A DNA stretch of 64,000 nt from CAVUMR01 sp963742715 (GCA_963742715.1 CAVUMR010000002.1:248001-312000), one strand, 5' to 3'. Positions 45,100 through 53,960 are shown, counted from the first letter of the stretch. The notes: a model not told the origin generated them from the letters alone. Program-made: numbers and translations.

Positions 45100-47244
45100 A
45101 TGACACGCGCCGACGACGCTGCCGCGACCCCTACGGTCGACCCCGCCGACGATCCCTACGGCTGGTTGGAGGAGATCTCCGGTGACCGGCCGATGGCCTG
45201 GGTCGCCGAGCGGAACGCGACGACCGTCGCGGCGCTCGGCTCGAGCCCGGAGTTCGACCGGACCCGGACCGAACTGCTCGAGGTGCTCGACTCCGACACC
45301 CGGATTCCGTACGTGGTCCGCCGGGGCGAGTACCTCTACAACTTCTGGCGGGACGAGGCGCACCCGCGCGGGCTGTGGCGGCGTACCACGCTGGCCGGGT
45401 ACCGCGGCGACGAGCCGGACTGGCAGGTGCTGCTGGACCTCGACGCGCTCGGTGAGGCGGAAGGGGAGAGCTGGGTCTGGGGTGGCGCCAAGGTGCGCCG
45501 GCCGGACCTGACCCGGGCCCTGGTCATGCTGTCCCGCGGTGGCTCGGATGCGCAGGTCACGCGCGAGTTCGACCTGACCACCGGCGAGTTCGTACCGGAC
45601 GGATTCACCCTGCCGGAGGCCAAGAGCGACGTGTCCTGGATCGATCCGGACACCCTCTTCGTGGCGACCGACTTCGGCCCCGGCTCGATGACCACGTCCG
45701 GCTACCCGCGACTGGCCAAGCAGTGGCGGCGGGGAACCCCGCTGGAGTCGGCCACGCTGGTCTACGAGGGCGCCGCGGACGACATGTTCATCGACGCGTA
45801 CCACGACCCGACCGAGGGGTACGAGCGCGACTTCGTGTCCCGTCGGATCGACTTCTGGACCGAGGAGCTGTACCACCGGACGCCGGACGGCGAGCTGGTC
45901 CTGGTCGACATCCCGCCCGACGCACAGGCCGACGTACACCGGGAATGGTTGCTGGTCGAAACGCGCTCGCCGTGGACGGTCGACGGCACCACGTACCCGG
46001 CCGGCGCGCTGCTGGCCGCCCGGTTCGACGCGTACCAGGCCGGCGACCGGACCATGACGGTGCTGTTCGAGCCGACCGAGCGGGTGTTCCTGACCGCGCA
46101 CAGCTGGACCCGCAACCACCTGATCCTGAACCTGCTCGACGACGTGTCGAGCCGGCTGGAGGTGCTCACGCCCACCGGGTCCGGTGAGTGGCACCGCGAG
46201 CAGCTCGCAGGTGCGCCGGAGCACTGCACGGTGGACATCCTGGACACCGAGCCGGACCTCGACGACGAGTACTGGCTGGGCGTGGCCGGCTTCCTCAACC
46301 CGCCGGCGCTGCTGCGCGGCGTCGCCGGCTCGACCGGCTCGACTGGCTCGACCAGCACCGCGGGCTCGACTGGCTCAGTGGGCTCCGCCGGTGCGGGGCC
46401 GGTTGCCGCCCCGGCCGAGACGATCAAGGAGCAGCCGGCGTTCTTCGACCATGCCGGACTCGTGGTCGAACAGCACTTCGCCACCTCAGCCGACGGCACC
46501 CGGGTGCCGTACTTCCAGGTGGGCCCGGCAGACCCGGCTCCGGCCGGTGGCCGGCCGACGCTGCTGACCGGGTACGGCGGCTACGAGATCCCGATGCTGC
46601 CCGCGTACAGCGGCATGTTCGGTCGCGCCTGGCTGTCCCGCGGCGGCGTGTACGTACTGGCGAACATCCGCGGCGGCGGCGAGTACGGCCCGCGCTGGCA
46701 CCAGGCGGCGCTGCGGGAGAACCGCAAGCTCGCATTCCAGGACTTCGCGGCGGTGGCGCAGGACCTGATCGATCGTGGCGTGACCAGTTCGGCACGGCTC
46801 GGCATCGAGGGCGGCAGCAACGGCGGATTGCTGATGGGCAACATGCTCACCGGCTGGCCGGAGCTGTTCGGCGCGGTGCTGATCCACGTACCGCTCAGCG
46901 ACATGCGGCGGTACCACCGGCTCCTCGCCGGCGCGTCCTGGGTGGCGGAGTACGGCGATCCGGACGACCCGGCCGACTGGGCGTTCCTGCGCACCTACTC
47001 GCCGTACCACAACGTGTCGAAGGACCGGCCGTACCCGCCGGTGCTGATCACCACGTCAACCAAGGACGACCGGGTACACCCGGCTCATGCCCGCAAGCTT
47101 GCCGCCCGCCTGGAGGAACTGGGCCAGCCGGTCTCGTACTACGAGAACGTCGAGGGCGGGCACGCGGGCGCGGCCGACAACGAGCAGACGGCGTTCATGC
47201 GCGCGCTCGGCTTCAGGTTCCTGTGGGAGCACCTGGGGTCGTGA
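45100..47244 (+). CDS. Prolyl-oligopeptidase-family serine peptidase (S9A)
   Basis: 714 aa, no signal peptide. N-terminal beta-propeller (about 15-400) begins DDPYGWLEEISGDRPMAWV; C-terminal alpha/beta hydrolase domain has nucleophile S573 in IEGGSNGGLLMG, acid in TTSTKDDRVHPAHA and His in EGGHAGAADN. GGGEYGPRWHQAAL precedes the catalytic region as usual. An inserted Gly/Ser/Thr linker (GSTGSTGSTSTAG and on, about residues 408-435) separates propeller and catalytic sequence; most homologues lack it, and it is encoded by short DNA repeats. Likely a cytosolic peptidase. Confidence 0.9.
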   Translation: MTRADDAAATPTVDPADDPYGWLEEISGDRPMAWVAERNATTVAALGSSPEFDRTRTELLEVLDSDTRIPYVVRRGEYLYNFWRDEAHPRGLWRRTTLAGYRGDEPDWQVLLDLDALGEAEGESWVWGGAKVRRPDLTRALVMLSRGGSDAQVTREFDLTTGEFVPDGFTLPEAKSDVSWIDPDTLFVATDFGPGSMTTSGYPRLAKQWRRGTPLESATLVYEGAADDMFIDAYHDPTEGYERDFVSRRIDFWTEELYHRTPDGELVLVDIPPDAQADVHREWLLVETRSPWTVDGTTYPAGALLAARFDAYQAGDRTMTVLFEPTERVFLTAHSWTRNHLILNLLDDVSSRLEVLTPTGSGEWHREQLAGAPEHCTVDILDTEPDLDDEYWLGVAGFLNPPALLRGVAGSTGSTGSTSTAGSTGSVGSAGAGPVAAPAETIKEQPAFFDHAGLVVEQHFATSADGTRVPYFQVGPADPAPAGGRPTLLTGYGGYEIPMLPAYSGMFGRAWLSRGGVYVLANIRGGGEYGPRWHQAALRENRKLAFQDFAAVAQDLIDRGVTSSARLGIEGGSNGGLLMGNMLTGWPELFGAVLIHVPLSDMRRYHRLLAGASWVAEYGDPDDPADWAFLRTYSPYHNVSKDRPYPPVLITTSTKDDRVHPAHARKLAARLEELGQPVSYYENVEGGHAGAADNEQTAFMRALGFRFLWEHLGS

Positions 47245-48475
47245 TCGGGCTGCCGGCCGGAGCTGCTGTGCCGCGGGCCGGCGCCGCCGTGCCTCCGGCC
47301 GGAGCCACTGTGCTGCTGGCCGGAGCTGCCGTGCCTCCCGCTGGCAGCCCTGTGCTGCCGGTCGGCGCCGCCGTCTGGGGTGGCGTGCGGCGCCGGCGCA
47401 GCCGGGTCAGCTCGGTGGTGATCACGCCGAGTACGGCGAGGTCGACCAGCACCGCACCGGCCGCCGCGAACTGGTTGACGTCGAAGTCGAACATCCGGGT
47501 GACCAGCAGGTTGACCAGCACCGCCCGGTGGAACCAGGCGAAGCCGGCGACCCGTTCCCGGATCACCCGGGCGGTGCCGACCAGGACGAACACCGCGAAG
47601 ACCAGCGTGCTGCCGATCCCGAGCGCGAGGGCCACCGGGCCGGGTGGTCCGGCCAGTGCGGCGGACTCGTCGAAGACCAGCCGGTACAGCCGGGGGCCGA
47701 ACCGGTCCAGCGCATAGGCCAGCTCGATCAGCAGCGCCGCGATCGTCACGGCCAGGATGAACCGGCTGGCCACCAGCCGGTGGGTGAGTCGCCGGCGGAG
47801 CCGGCCCAGCCGTGCGAACACGACCAGCCGGACCGGGTCGAAGAACTCGTGCGGGTCATCCGGTACCGCCCGGACCAGCGCGGTCACCTCGGCATGCCCG
47901 GTCGCGCCGCGGGCCCGCCGCAGTTGCGTCTCCACCTCGGTACGGCGCAGCGGCGTGAAGCCGCCGACCACCCCGGCCACGGCCTGGTCGACAGCTCCGG
48001 CCAGATGCTCGTTCGGGTGGTGCGGGCGCCGGCCGTGCAGCCACCGGATCACCAGCACCAACGCGACGAGGACGGCGTACATGATCGCCGCCGCCGGCCG
48101 GTAGAAGTAGTCGGAGTCGCTGGTGACGAACTTGCCGACCTCGTCGATGAACAAGCCGATGCCGACTCCGGCGACCACCGCCGCGGCCGGCCGGATGACC
48201 GGGCCGGCGAACGAGACGAGCATGACCACCGCGCCGATCATGAACAGGCCGCCCCACAGCACGTGCGCGATGTGCAGGCCACGGCCGCCGATCTGCGGGT
48301 ACCCGAGGATCGCCAGGGCGCCGCGTACCAGCAGCACCGTGGCCACCGCGGAGACGACCATCGCGGTCAGGTGCGGGCTCGCGTTCGGATCGCGCGGCAG
48401 TCCCCACAGCAACCGTCGGGACGCTCGTCGCGTCCGTGCCGGTCGCGCCTCCGGTGGCGTCGTTCCGCTTGCCAT
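47213..48475 (-). CDS. Polytopic membrane protein, unknown
   Basis: 420 aa. Membrane helices at about 37-58, 72-95, 97-112, 125-145, 245-265, 285-310, 325-370; the central soluble part contains PDDPHEFFDPVRLVVFARLGRLR. No named family recognised. The last 50 residues are an Ala/Pro/Gly/Thr low-complexity tail of 8-residue repeats (APAGGTA) encoded by about 24-bp DNA repeats, overlapping the 3' end of the convergent S9 gene by 32 bp. TACGTT 6 nt before the ATG suggests leaderless transcription. Confidence 0.8.
   Translation of the reverse strand: MASGTTPPEARPARTRRASRRLLWGLPRDPNASPHLTAMVVSAVATVLLVRGALAILGYPQIGGRGLHIAHVLWGGLFMIGAVVMLVSFAGPVIRPAAAVVAGVGIGLFIDEVGKFVTSDSDYFYRPAAAIMYAVLVALVLVIRWLHGRRPHHPNEHLAGAVDQAVAGVVGGFTPLRRTEVETQLRRARGATGHAEVTALVRAVPDDPHEFFDPVRLVVFARLGRLRRRLTHRLVASRFILAVTIAALLIELAYALDRFGPRLYRLVFDESAALAGPPGPVALALGIGSTLVFAVFVLVGTARVIRERVAGFAWFHRAVLVNLLVTRMFDFDVNQFAAAGAVLVDLAVLGVITTELTRLRRRRTPPQTAAPTGSTGLPAGGTAAPASSTVAPAGGTAAPARGTAAPAGSPITTPGAPTGT
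47255..47390. repeat. Imperfect ~24-bp repeats coding the membrane protein C-tail
   Basis: About five imperfect units with ccgg(c/a)gccggagc(c/t)g-like cores encode the Ala/Pro/Gly tail directly before the stop of the minus-strand membrane gene. Confidence 0.75.
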
Positions 48476-48481
48476 GATTCG

Positions 48482-48487
48482 AACGTA
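48482..48487 (-). promoter_or_regulatory. Leaderless-type -10 (TACGTT) for the membrane protein
   Basis: TACGTT ends 6 nt before ATG 48475; no Shine-Dalgarno. Confidence 0.4.
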
Positions 48488-48564
48488 CCGCCGGGCCGGG
48501 TCCGCGCTGTCGGCTGGCTGGCGCCGGTGGCCGTGGTCGGGGCATCGACGGACGTGTCATTCTT

Positions 48565-48690
48565 CGCTGGAGGGTCTTCGGCTCCGCCGGGGATCCCTGG
48601 CTCCGCCGGAGGGTCTTCGGCTCCGCTGGAGGGTCTTCGGCTCCGCTGGGGGTCTTTGGCTCTGTTGGAGGTCTGGCTCCGCCCGGGCCT
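48565..48690. repeat. ~20-bp imperfect tandem repeat in a divergent promoter region
   Basis: Five to six imperfect units of ggagggtcttcggctccgct between the divergent membrane-protein and MBL-fold genes. The 292-bp gap holds no gene. Confidence 0.85.
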
Positions 48691-48767
48691 TCGGTGGCGG
48701 CCGCCGGCTCCGTTCGCGGCCGCCAGCTTCGGTGGCTGGTATTCGTGCGCGACGAAGGGGGACCGGC

Positions 48768-50066
48768 ATGGGGAGGGCAACCCGTCCGGATTGGACCGGT
48801 TGGCGCACGCTGGCCGCGTTCGGCGGCTACCCGAGCGGCGAGCGCGCGGAGCGACTGCGCCGGTCACCCCAGTTCCGCGACGGCGTGTTCCACAACCCGG
48901 TACAGCCCGACCGGGTACCGCCCGATCCGGCGCCGGCCGACCCAGTGCCGGCCGACCCAGTGCCGGCCGACCCAGTGCCGGCCGACCCAGTGCCGGCCGA
49001 CCCAGTGCCGGCCAACTCGGCCCCACTTGACTCGGTGCCGCTCGACTCCGCCCCACTTGACTCCGCCCCACTTGACTCCGCCCCACTTGACTCGCCCCCG
49101 CTCGACTCGGTGCCGGTCGACCCGGTGCCGGTTGCCGAGGACGGGGAGCCGGAAGAACGGCGTTCGGTGTGGCAGCTGCTGTTCGGTGGTGGCGACCGCA
49201 AACCCCCGGGCACCATCCCACTGGTGACCAGCACCGCCGGCCCGGCACCGACCGCGGACGGACTGTCGGTCACCTGGTACGGGCATGCCTCGGCGCTGAT
49301 CGAGCTGGAGGGCGCGCGGGTCCTGTTCGACCCGGTGTGGGGCGAGCGGTGCTCGCCATTCGCGCTGGTGGGACCGCGACGACTGCACCCGCCACCGGTA
49401 CCGCTGGACCAGCTCGGGCACCTCGACGCGATCGTCATCTCGCACGACCACTACGACCATCTCGACCTGCCGAGCGTGCGTACCTTGGTGCGCACCCAGA
49501 CCGCACCGTTCGTGGTACCGCTGGGCGTCGGCGCCCACCTGGAGCGCTGGCGGGTACCGGCGGACCGGATCATCGAGTTGGACTGGACCGAGAGCGTGAA
49601 GGTGGCCGGCCTGGAGCTGATCGCCACCGCCGCGCATCACTTCTCCGGTCGTACCCTCGCCCGCAACTACACGCTGTGGGGCTCCTGGGTGGTGGCAGGC
49701 GCCAACCGGCGGTTGTTCTACACCGGCGACTCCGGCTACTTCGACGGGTACGCCGGCATCGGCGCGGAGTACGGCCCGTTCGACGCCAATCTCGTGCAGA
49801 TCGGTGCGTACGACCGGAACTGGCCGGACATCCACATGACCCCGGAAGAGGCCGTGACCGCCCATCTCGATCTCGGCAGCGGACTGCTGATACCGGTGCA
49901 CTGGGGCACCTTCGTACTGGCCTTCCACCCCTGGGGCGAGCCGGTGGACCGGTTGTGGCGGGAGGCCAAGGCGCGCGAGGTGGCGCTGGCGGTACCCCGT
50001 CCCGGCGAGCGCATCAACGTGGACGAACCGCCACCGGTCGACGGCTGGTGGCAGACCCTCGCCTGA
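48768..50066 (+). CDS. Metallo-beta-lactamase-fold hydrolase (NAPE-PLD/UlaG-like) with repeat linker
   Basis: 432 aa. The catalytic domain (about 165-430) has HDHYDH (226-231), IATAAHHFSGR, FYTGDSGYF and PVHWGTF, the di-metal site of the MBL-fold group containing NAPE-PLD and UlaG. N-terminal RFRDGVFHNP-like sequence (FRDGVFHNPV) is shared with bacterial NAPE-PLD-like proteins. Between them lie about 13 pentapeptide repeats (ADPVP, then LDSAP) encoded by exact 15-bp units; homologues have a short linker here. GGGGGA precedes the ATG. Probably a phosphodiesterase or lactonase. Confidence 0.88.
   Translation: MGRATRPDWTGWRTLAAFGGYPSGERAERLRRSPQFRDGVFHNPVQPDRVPPDPAPADPVPADPVPADPVPADPVPADPVPANSAPLDSVPLDSAPLDSAPLDSAPLDSPPLDSVPVDPVPVAEDGEPEERRSVWQLLFGGGDRKPPGTIPLVTSTAGPAPTADGLSVTWYGHASALIELEGARVLFDPVWGERCSPFALVGPRRLHPPPVPLDQLGHLDAIVISHDHYDHLDLPSVRTLVRTQTAPFVVPLGVGAHLERWRVPADRIIELDWTESVKVAGLELIATAAHHFSGRTLARNYTLWGSWVVAGANRRLFYTGDSGYFDGYAGIGAEYGPFDANLVQIGAYDRNWPDIHMTPEEAVTAHLDLGSGLLIPVHWGTFVLAFHPWGEPVDRLWREAKAREVALAVPRPGERINVDEPPPVDGWWQTLA
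48933..49127. repeat. 15-bp tandem repeats, 13 units, in the MBL-fold gene
   Basis: Units ccggccgacccagtg (48933-49007, five identical) pass into ccacttgactccgcc-type units (to 49097) and back to ccggtcgacccggtg; the frame is preserved throughout. Confidence 0.96.
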
Positions 50067-50233
50067 CTGGGCTCAGGGCGCCTCGCTGGCCGCTGCGCCG
50101 TTAGGCGTGCCGGCCCGCTGCACTGGCCCGCGGCGCAGGTACGCGTGTCGGCCGGGTTCTGGCCATCGGCGGCATACCGGCGTCGAATGCGGGAAAGTGG
50201 CTGGCGAAGCACCAGCCGATCGAGGAGGCCCGC

Positions 50234-50446
50234 GTGTCCGATCACGTCTATCGCGTTATCGAGGTCGTCGGTTCGTCAGAGAGCAGCGTGGACGCCGCGG
50301 TGCGCAACGCTGTCACCCGGGCGAGCCAGACCACCAGGAACCTCGACTGGTTCGAGGTGACCGAGATTCGCGGACACATCGACAGCGGTCAGATCGCGCA
50401 CTTCCAGGTCGGCGTGAAGATCGGCTTCCGGCTGGAAGACGCCTGA
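50234..50446 (+). CDS. Dodecin
   Basis: 70 aa: VYRVIEVVGSSESSVDAAVR and LDWFEVTEIRGHIDSGQIAH, with the flavin-stacking Trp and IAHFQVGVKIGFRLE, are the dodecin signature. It forms dodecameric flavin- or CoA-binding shells. GAGGAGG precedes GTG. Single gene followed by a hairpin. Confidence 0.95.
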   Translation: MSDHVYRVIEVVGSSESSVDAAVRNAVTRASQTTRNLDWFEVTEIRGHIDSGQIAHFQVGVKIGFRLEDA

Positions 50447-50479
50447 GAGGTAGCCGCTGACCTGATCGCCCGCACCGCT

Positions 50480-50522
50480 GTCCGGCGGTCGCTGGACCAA
50501 CCAGCGTCCAGCGCCGCCGGAC
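50480..50522 (+). terminator. Terminator hairpin after dodecin
   Basis: 16-bp stem with one bulged T (50480-50496 with 50507-50522) and a 10-nt loop, 34 bp after the dodecin stop. Confidence 0.75.
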
Positions 50523-50708
50523 TATTGCGTCAGGCCCGCGGACAGATGTGCCAACCATGCCGCCACCCTCCGGCGTTACTCGCGGCCACTGTGTGCTGGT
50601 CGGCGCACACCCACAAGCTCGACGAGGGTCGGTCTGGCCATCGCCGTGCATCTGGTGCCAGGGCTTCACCACCGGCGTGAGCAAAACCGGAACCCGGATT
50701 CGTGGAGA

Positions 50709-52184
50709 TCAACTCGGTGGATCGGGCGGTGGGCGTGGGTCGGCCCCTCCGGGAGTCTCCGGCTTCACGGTGTAGTGGTGTCCGTGGGGGCTGGTCCAGT
50801 GGAATACGCCGGGTTGGCCCTGGACCAGTGTCCAGCCGCCTTCGTGTTTGGTGCGGTGGTGGGTTCGGCATAGGGCGCCGAGGTTGGCCGGGTGGGTGGG
50901 GCCGTCCTCGGTGTAGGGGATGGTGTGGTCGAGGTCGGTGCGGGTGGCGCGTCGGCGGCAGCCGGGGAAGCGGCAGGTGCGGTCGCGGGTGCGGACGAAG
51001 GTGTCCATGCGGGTGGTGGGGCGGCGGGTGGTGCCGGCTCCGACGAGGTGTCCGTGGGCGTCGGTGACGCGGTAGCGCCAGGTGACGTTGTGGTGCTGGT
51101 CGGCGAGGTCGCGGGTGATGTCGGCGGCGATGGGTCCCCATCCGGCCAGCTCACCGGGTTCGTCGGCTAGCCCCATCAGGGTGGTCAGCGGAACGGTCAA
51201 CTCGATGACGCCTTTGCGTGGTCCGGGCGTCGGCCCGGTCAGGGTGCCGTCGAGGAGGTCGAGCACGGTGTCGGCGCGTAGCTGGTCGATGGTGCGCAGG
51301 TCGCCGTTACGGCGGGCGGCGTCGGCGATCGCGTCGATGCGTTCCATCGCGGCGGTGGCGCGTGGCGCGGGAAGCCCGAGGACGTTGATGGACACGGTGC
51401 CGTCGAAGTCCAGGCCGGCCAGCACCCGCCGCCGGGTGACTGCTTCGGCTTCGCGGACCCGCGCGGCGTCGGGGTCCACGGTCAACACGAGGCGTTGCAG
51501 TTTTGCCCGCAACTGTCCGGTGGTCAGCTGTGGTGCGTCGGGGAGGATCTGGTCGCACACGGCGCGGGCCGCGCCCTGGGGTAGGGGGTTGGTTTCGCGG
51601 TCGAACACCCGCGCTTTGGCCAGGTCGATCGCGCCGGCCGTGAGGGCGGCGTGCACGGCGGGGATGCGACAGGTCAGCGACCAGGCCAGGCCGAGTTGGG
51701 TTTCGGCGGCTTGCCGGGTCCAGGTCAACGCCGCCGCTATCTCACAGGCGATGAACTCATCGGCTTCCCGCGGAGACGCGCCGGACAGGTCCGGTGCCGG
51801 TGGGCAGTCGGCGACCGCGACCAGGTCGGCCATAAGCCGGGCCTGCTCATGCGCGACCTGCCGGGCCTGCGCGCGGAGCACCAGCACCCGGTCGTAGCCG
51901 TTGAGGGTCGACCGGTCGATGCCCGCCAACGCGGCACCCAGCGTCGGGCCAGGCGGCAGGCCCGCCAACGCCGCCACCGGGCAGGCGGCCGCCGACTGAA
52001 CAGCCACCGACACAGCGGCAGTCACCGGGGTAGAGGCGCTGACCGAGGTGGGGGTAGCTGGGTGCGTGGCCAGGGAGGGAACCGCGACCGGCACAGCAAC
52101 AGCCGCGGAGGCAGGGGCAGGTGCGGCGGCTGGGCGCGACGGATCGGCAGCCGTTTCGGCTGGCGTCGTCCCCCGCTCGAACAT
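50709..52184 (-). CDS. DUF222/HNH endonuclease protein (13E12-like), compositionally foreign
   Basis: 491 aa. A Pro/Ala/Thr-Val leader (1-70), DUF222 domain (VRDRETNPLP-type segment FDRETNPLPQGAA, RRRVLAGLDFDGTVSINVLG) and C-terminal HNH nuclease: CRFPGCRRRATRTDLDHTIP, then LGALCRTHHRTKHEGGW with zinc-type Cys pairs and HNH histidines. Family members are multi-copy in actinobacteria (REP13E12-type) and suspected mobile or selfish elements. The 1476-bp gene contains no GTAC, while the neighbouring MBL gene of 1299 bp has at least ten; Gly GGT and Val GTG-rich text also differs. A leaderless-type TAGGTT lies before the ATG. Confidence 0.92.
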   Translation of the reverse strand: MFERGTTPAETAADPSRPAAAPAPASAAVAVPVAVPSLATHPATPTSVSASTPVTAAVSVAVQSAAACPVAALAGLPPGPTLGAALAGIDRSTLNGYDRVLVLRAQARQVAHEQARLMADLVAVADCPPAPDLSGASPREADEFIACEIAAALTWTRQAAETQLGLAWSLTCRIPAVHAALTAGAIDLAKARVFDRETNPLPQGAARAVCDQILPDAPQLTTGQLRAKLQRLVLTVDPDAARVREAEAVTRRRVLAGLDFDGTVSINVLGLPAPRATAAMERIDAIADAARRNGDLRTIDQLRADTVLDLLDGTLTGPTPGPRKGVIELTVPLTTLMGLADEPGELAGWGPIAADITRDLADQHHNVTWRYRVTDAHGHLVGAGTTRRPTTRMDTFVRTRDRTCRFPGCRRRATRTDLDHTIPYTEDGPTHPANLGALCRTHHRTKHEGGWTLVQGQPGVFHWTSPHGHHYTVKPETPGGADPRPPPDPPS

Positions 52185-52190
52185 GGACCG

Positions 52191-52196
52191 AACCTA
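52191..52196 (-). promoter_or_regulatory. Leaderless-type -10 (TAGGTT) for the HNH gene
   Basis: TAGGTT ends 6 nt before the ATG at 52184. Confidence 0.4.
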
Positions 52197-52391
52197 TGCC
52201 TGGGGTACGACACTTTCGCCCGCTCCAGACCAGCTATCCACAAAGGACCTGCCAAGAAAAAGACCGGGTCGAGCCCGCCGATTCTTGGCAGATCTAGCGA
52301 ACGACTGGCTGGTGGGGAGTTCAACCGGGAGGGCGGCCGAACAGCGGGAAGAGCCCGCTGACGGCGACCACCAAGCGGGCTGGCACCGGGC

Positions 52392-52481
52392 GGGCTGGCG
52401 TCGGGTGGGCTGGCGTCGGGTGGGCTGGCGTCGGGTGGGCTGGCGTCGGGTGGGCTGGCGTCGGGTGGGCTGGCGCTAAGC
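52392..52481. repeat. 15-bp tandem repeat, 6 units
   Basis: Five identical contiguous units gggctggcgtcgggt (52392-52466) plus a sixth diverged unit; intergenic. Confidence 0.96.
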
Positions 52482-52561
52482 GCGGAAACGCGGAGAGGGC
52501 TGGATGGCGCGCCAAACTCCTAAGTGGACGGGCCCGTCGGCGGACACGGTGGGCGCCGCAG

Positions 52562-52672
52562 AGCGACCCGCCACCGCAAAGCGACCCGCCACCGCAGAGC
52601 GACCCGCCACCGCAGAGCGACCCGCCGCCGCAAAGCAACCCGCCGTCAATGCAAACCCGCCGCGGTATGCAA
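52562..52672. repeat. 18-bp tandem repeat, about 6 units
   Basis: Units of gcgacccgccaccgcaga with increasing divergence toward the 3' end of the MEDS-kinase gene, which ends 27 bp beyond. Confidence 0.9.
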
Positions 52673-52698
52673 CCCGCCGCCGCGCGAAGCGGCCAGCG

Positions 52699-53664
52699 CT
52701 ATGCCGCGCCGACCGCCGACTCGACTGCCATGTGCAGCCGGATCGTCGTACCGGCGGCGTCGCTGTGGATCTGTACCAGATCGCAGAGGTAGTACGCGAG
52801 CAGCAGACCGCGACCGTGATCGCTGTCCGGGCCGGGTGGCGTACGGCCGCCGAGCAGGTCCGTGATCTGGCCCCGGTCGGAGATCTCGCACACGAGGTTG
52901 CCCCCCTGTGACCAGCACCGGAGCTGGCCCGGTACCTGGCCGTGGGTGATCGCGTTGGTGGCGATCTCGTTTGCGGCGATGAGCAGGTCGGCGATCCGCT
53001 CGTGGCCCAGGCCGGCGGCGGTGGCGCAGTCCGTCACGAAGCCGCGCACGCTGGACAGCCGGTGGTCGAAGATCAGGCTGGCCACGGCCGAAGTCGGTTC
53101 CGCGAGCGGCCGGTTGAAGTCGGCGACCACGGGTGCCGCTCCGGCGTACGCGGAGCTGGTCCGGACACCGTTGCGGTCCACCATGATCGGGTGGGTACGT
53201 TCCGCGTCGGCGAGCACGGACGGTTCGAGCCGGCGCGCGTCGTACGGGCACAGGATCGTGGCGTCCCGGCCGGTGAACGCGTGGTTGATCAGGGCTTCGT
53301 GCTGGACGCAGACCGGGTACTCGTCCGCGGTACGACCGGCCCAGATCGGCTCACCGATGATGCGCACGGGTCGCCCGGCGTGCTCGTTGATGAAGGCGTT
53401 CAGCACCCACGGGATGATCCGGAACGGGTTCCGGCCGGCCTTGGTCATGTCGGCGAAGCGCACCTTCTCCGCGCTCGCGCCCAACTCGTCGCGGATCAGC
53501 GCCAGGTTGCCGGCTGGTACCGCCACCAGCGCCGGCTCGTCGGCATCGACCGCGGCCTGTACGAACGGCACGGTGCCGGCGAGGTAGTCAGCCGTGTCCT
53601 GGTAGACGAGGCCCTCGTGCCGGAACGGGTCGACGGCAGCGGTAGGCGAGTGGACCGTGGTCAT
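52699..53664 (-). CDS. MEDS-domain sensor with RsbW-like anti-sigma kinase domain
   Basis: 321 aa. The N-terminal MEDS domain (about 12-185: FRHEGLVYQDTADYLAGTVPFV, INHAFTGRDATILCPYDARRL) resembles DcmR-type sensory domains. The C-terminal HATPase_c_2 domain has the N-box LLIAANEIATNAITHG, CEISDRGQITDLLGG and HGRGLLLAYYLCDLVQI, as in RsbW/SpoIIAB-like kinases. It would phosphorylate an anti-sigma antagonist and bind a sigma factor. The ATG overlaps the stop of the STAS gene (ATGA), making a partner pair. Confidence 0.9.
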   Translation of the reverse strand: MTTVHSPTAAVDPFRHEGLVYQDTADYLAGTVPFVQAAVDADEPALVAVPAGNLALIRDELGASAEKVRFADMTKAGRNPFRIIPWVLNAFINEHAGRPVRIIGEPIWAGRTADEYPVCVQHEALINHAFTGRDATILCPYDARRLEPSVLADAERTHPIMVDRNGVRTSSAYAGAAPVVADFNRPLAEPTSAVASLIFDHRLSSVRGFVTDCATAAGLGHERIADLLIAANEIATNAITHGQVPGQLRCWSQGGNLVCEISDRGQITDLLGGRTPPGPDSDHGRGLLLAYYLCDLVQIHSDAAGTTIRLHMAVESAVGAA

Positions 53665-53960
53665 GACGCTTCCGCCTCTACCGTCGGCACGCTGCCCCAG
53701 AGTAGGGCGATCATGCGTCGCACCGGATCCGGCGGTTTGTCCAGGATCAACCGGCGCGGGCGCAGTTCGGTGGCCTTGGTCATCAGCACGGTCGCGCCGC
53801 CCACGTCGAGGAAGTCGAGGCCGGCGAGATCGACATACACTTCCTCGCCGTGTGGCGGAAGCGAGTCCAACGCCGCCTGTAACACGGTCCGGTTGGACAG
53901 GTCGACCGTTCCTACGAGCCGCAGCCCCGGCCGATCCGCCAAGGGCATGATCTCCAACAC
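53661..53960 (-). CDS. STAS-domain protein (anti-sigma antagonist-like)
   Basis: 99 aa STAS fold: LRLVGTVDLSNRTVLQAAL and EVYVDLAGLDFLDVGGATVL. At the usual phospho-Ser position (D-x-S-G/T) it has LDFLDVGG, i.e. no Ser after Asp, so it may be non-phosphorylatable or use another residue. GTG at 53960 with AGGAG upstream. Co-translated with the MEDS/RsbW-like gene. Confidence 0.85.
   Translation of the reverse strand: MLEIMPLADRPGLRLVGTVDLSNRTVLQAALDSLPPHGEEVYVDLAGLDFLDVGGATVLMTKATELRPRRLILDKPPDPVRRMIALLWGSVPTVEAEAS

Larger units (their letters stand above)
52185..52698. other. Repeat-filled intergenic region upstream of the HNH gene
   Basis: 514 bp without a supported gene. It contains TAGGTT (52191-52196, minus) 6 nt before the HNH start, an A+T-richer patch (52200-52320), a 15-bp repeat array and an 18-bp repeat array. 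An open frame over the first array encodes a GWRRV repeat but has no ribosome site. Confidence 0.6.

Noticed and set aside
50709..52184. Complete mobile element around the HNH gene
   Set aside because: No terminal inverted repeats, target duplication, integrase or transposase are visible; only compositional evidence supports transfer.
52048..52479. Open frame encoding GWRRV repeats
   Set aside because: It overlaps the 5' end of the HNH gene on the opposite strand, lacks a start site, and its C-terminal half is only the translated 15-bp array.
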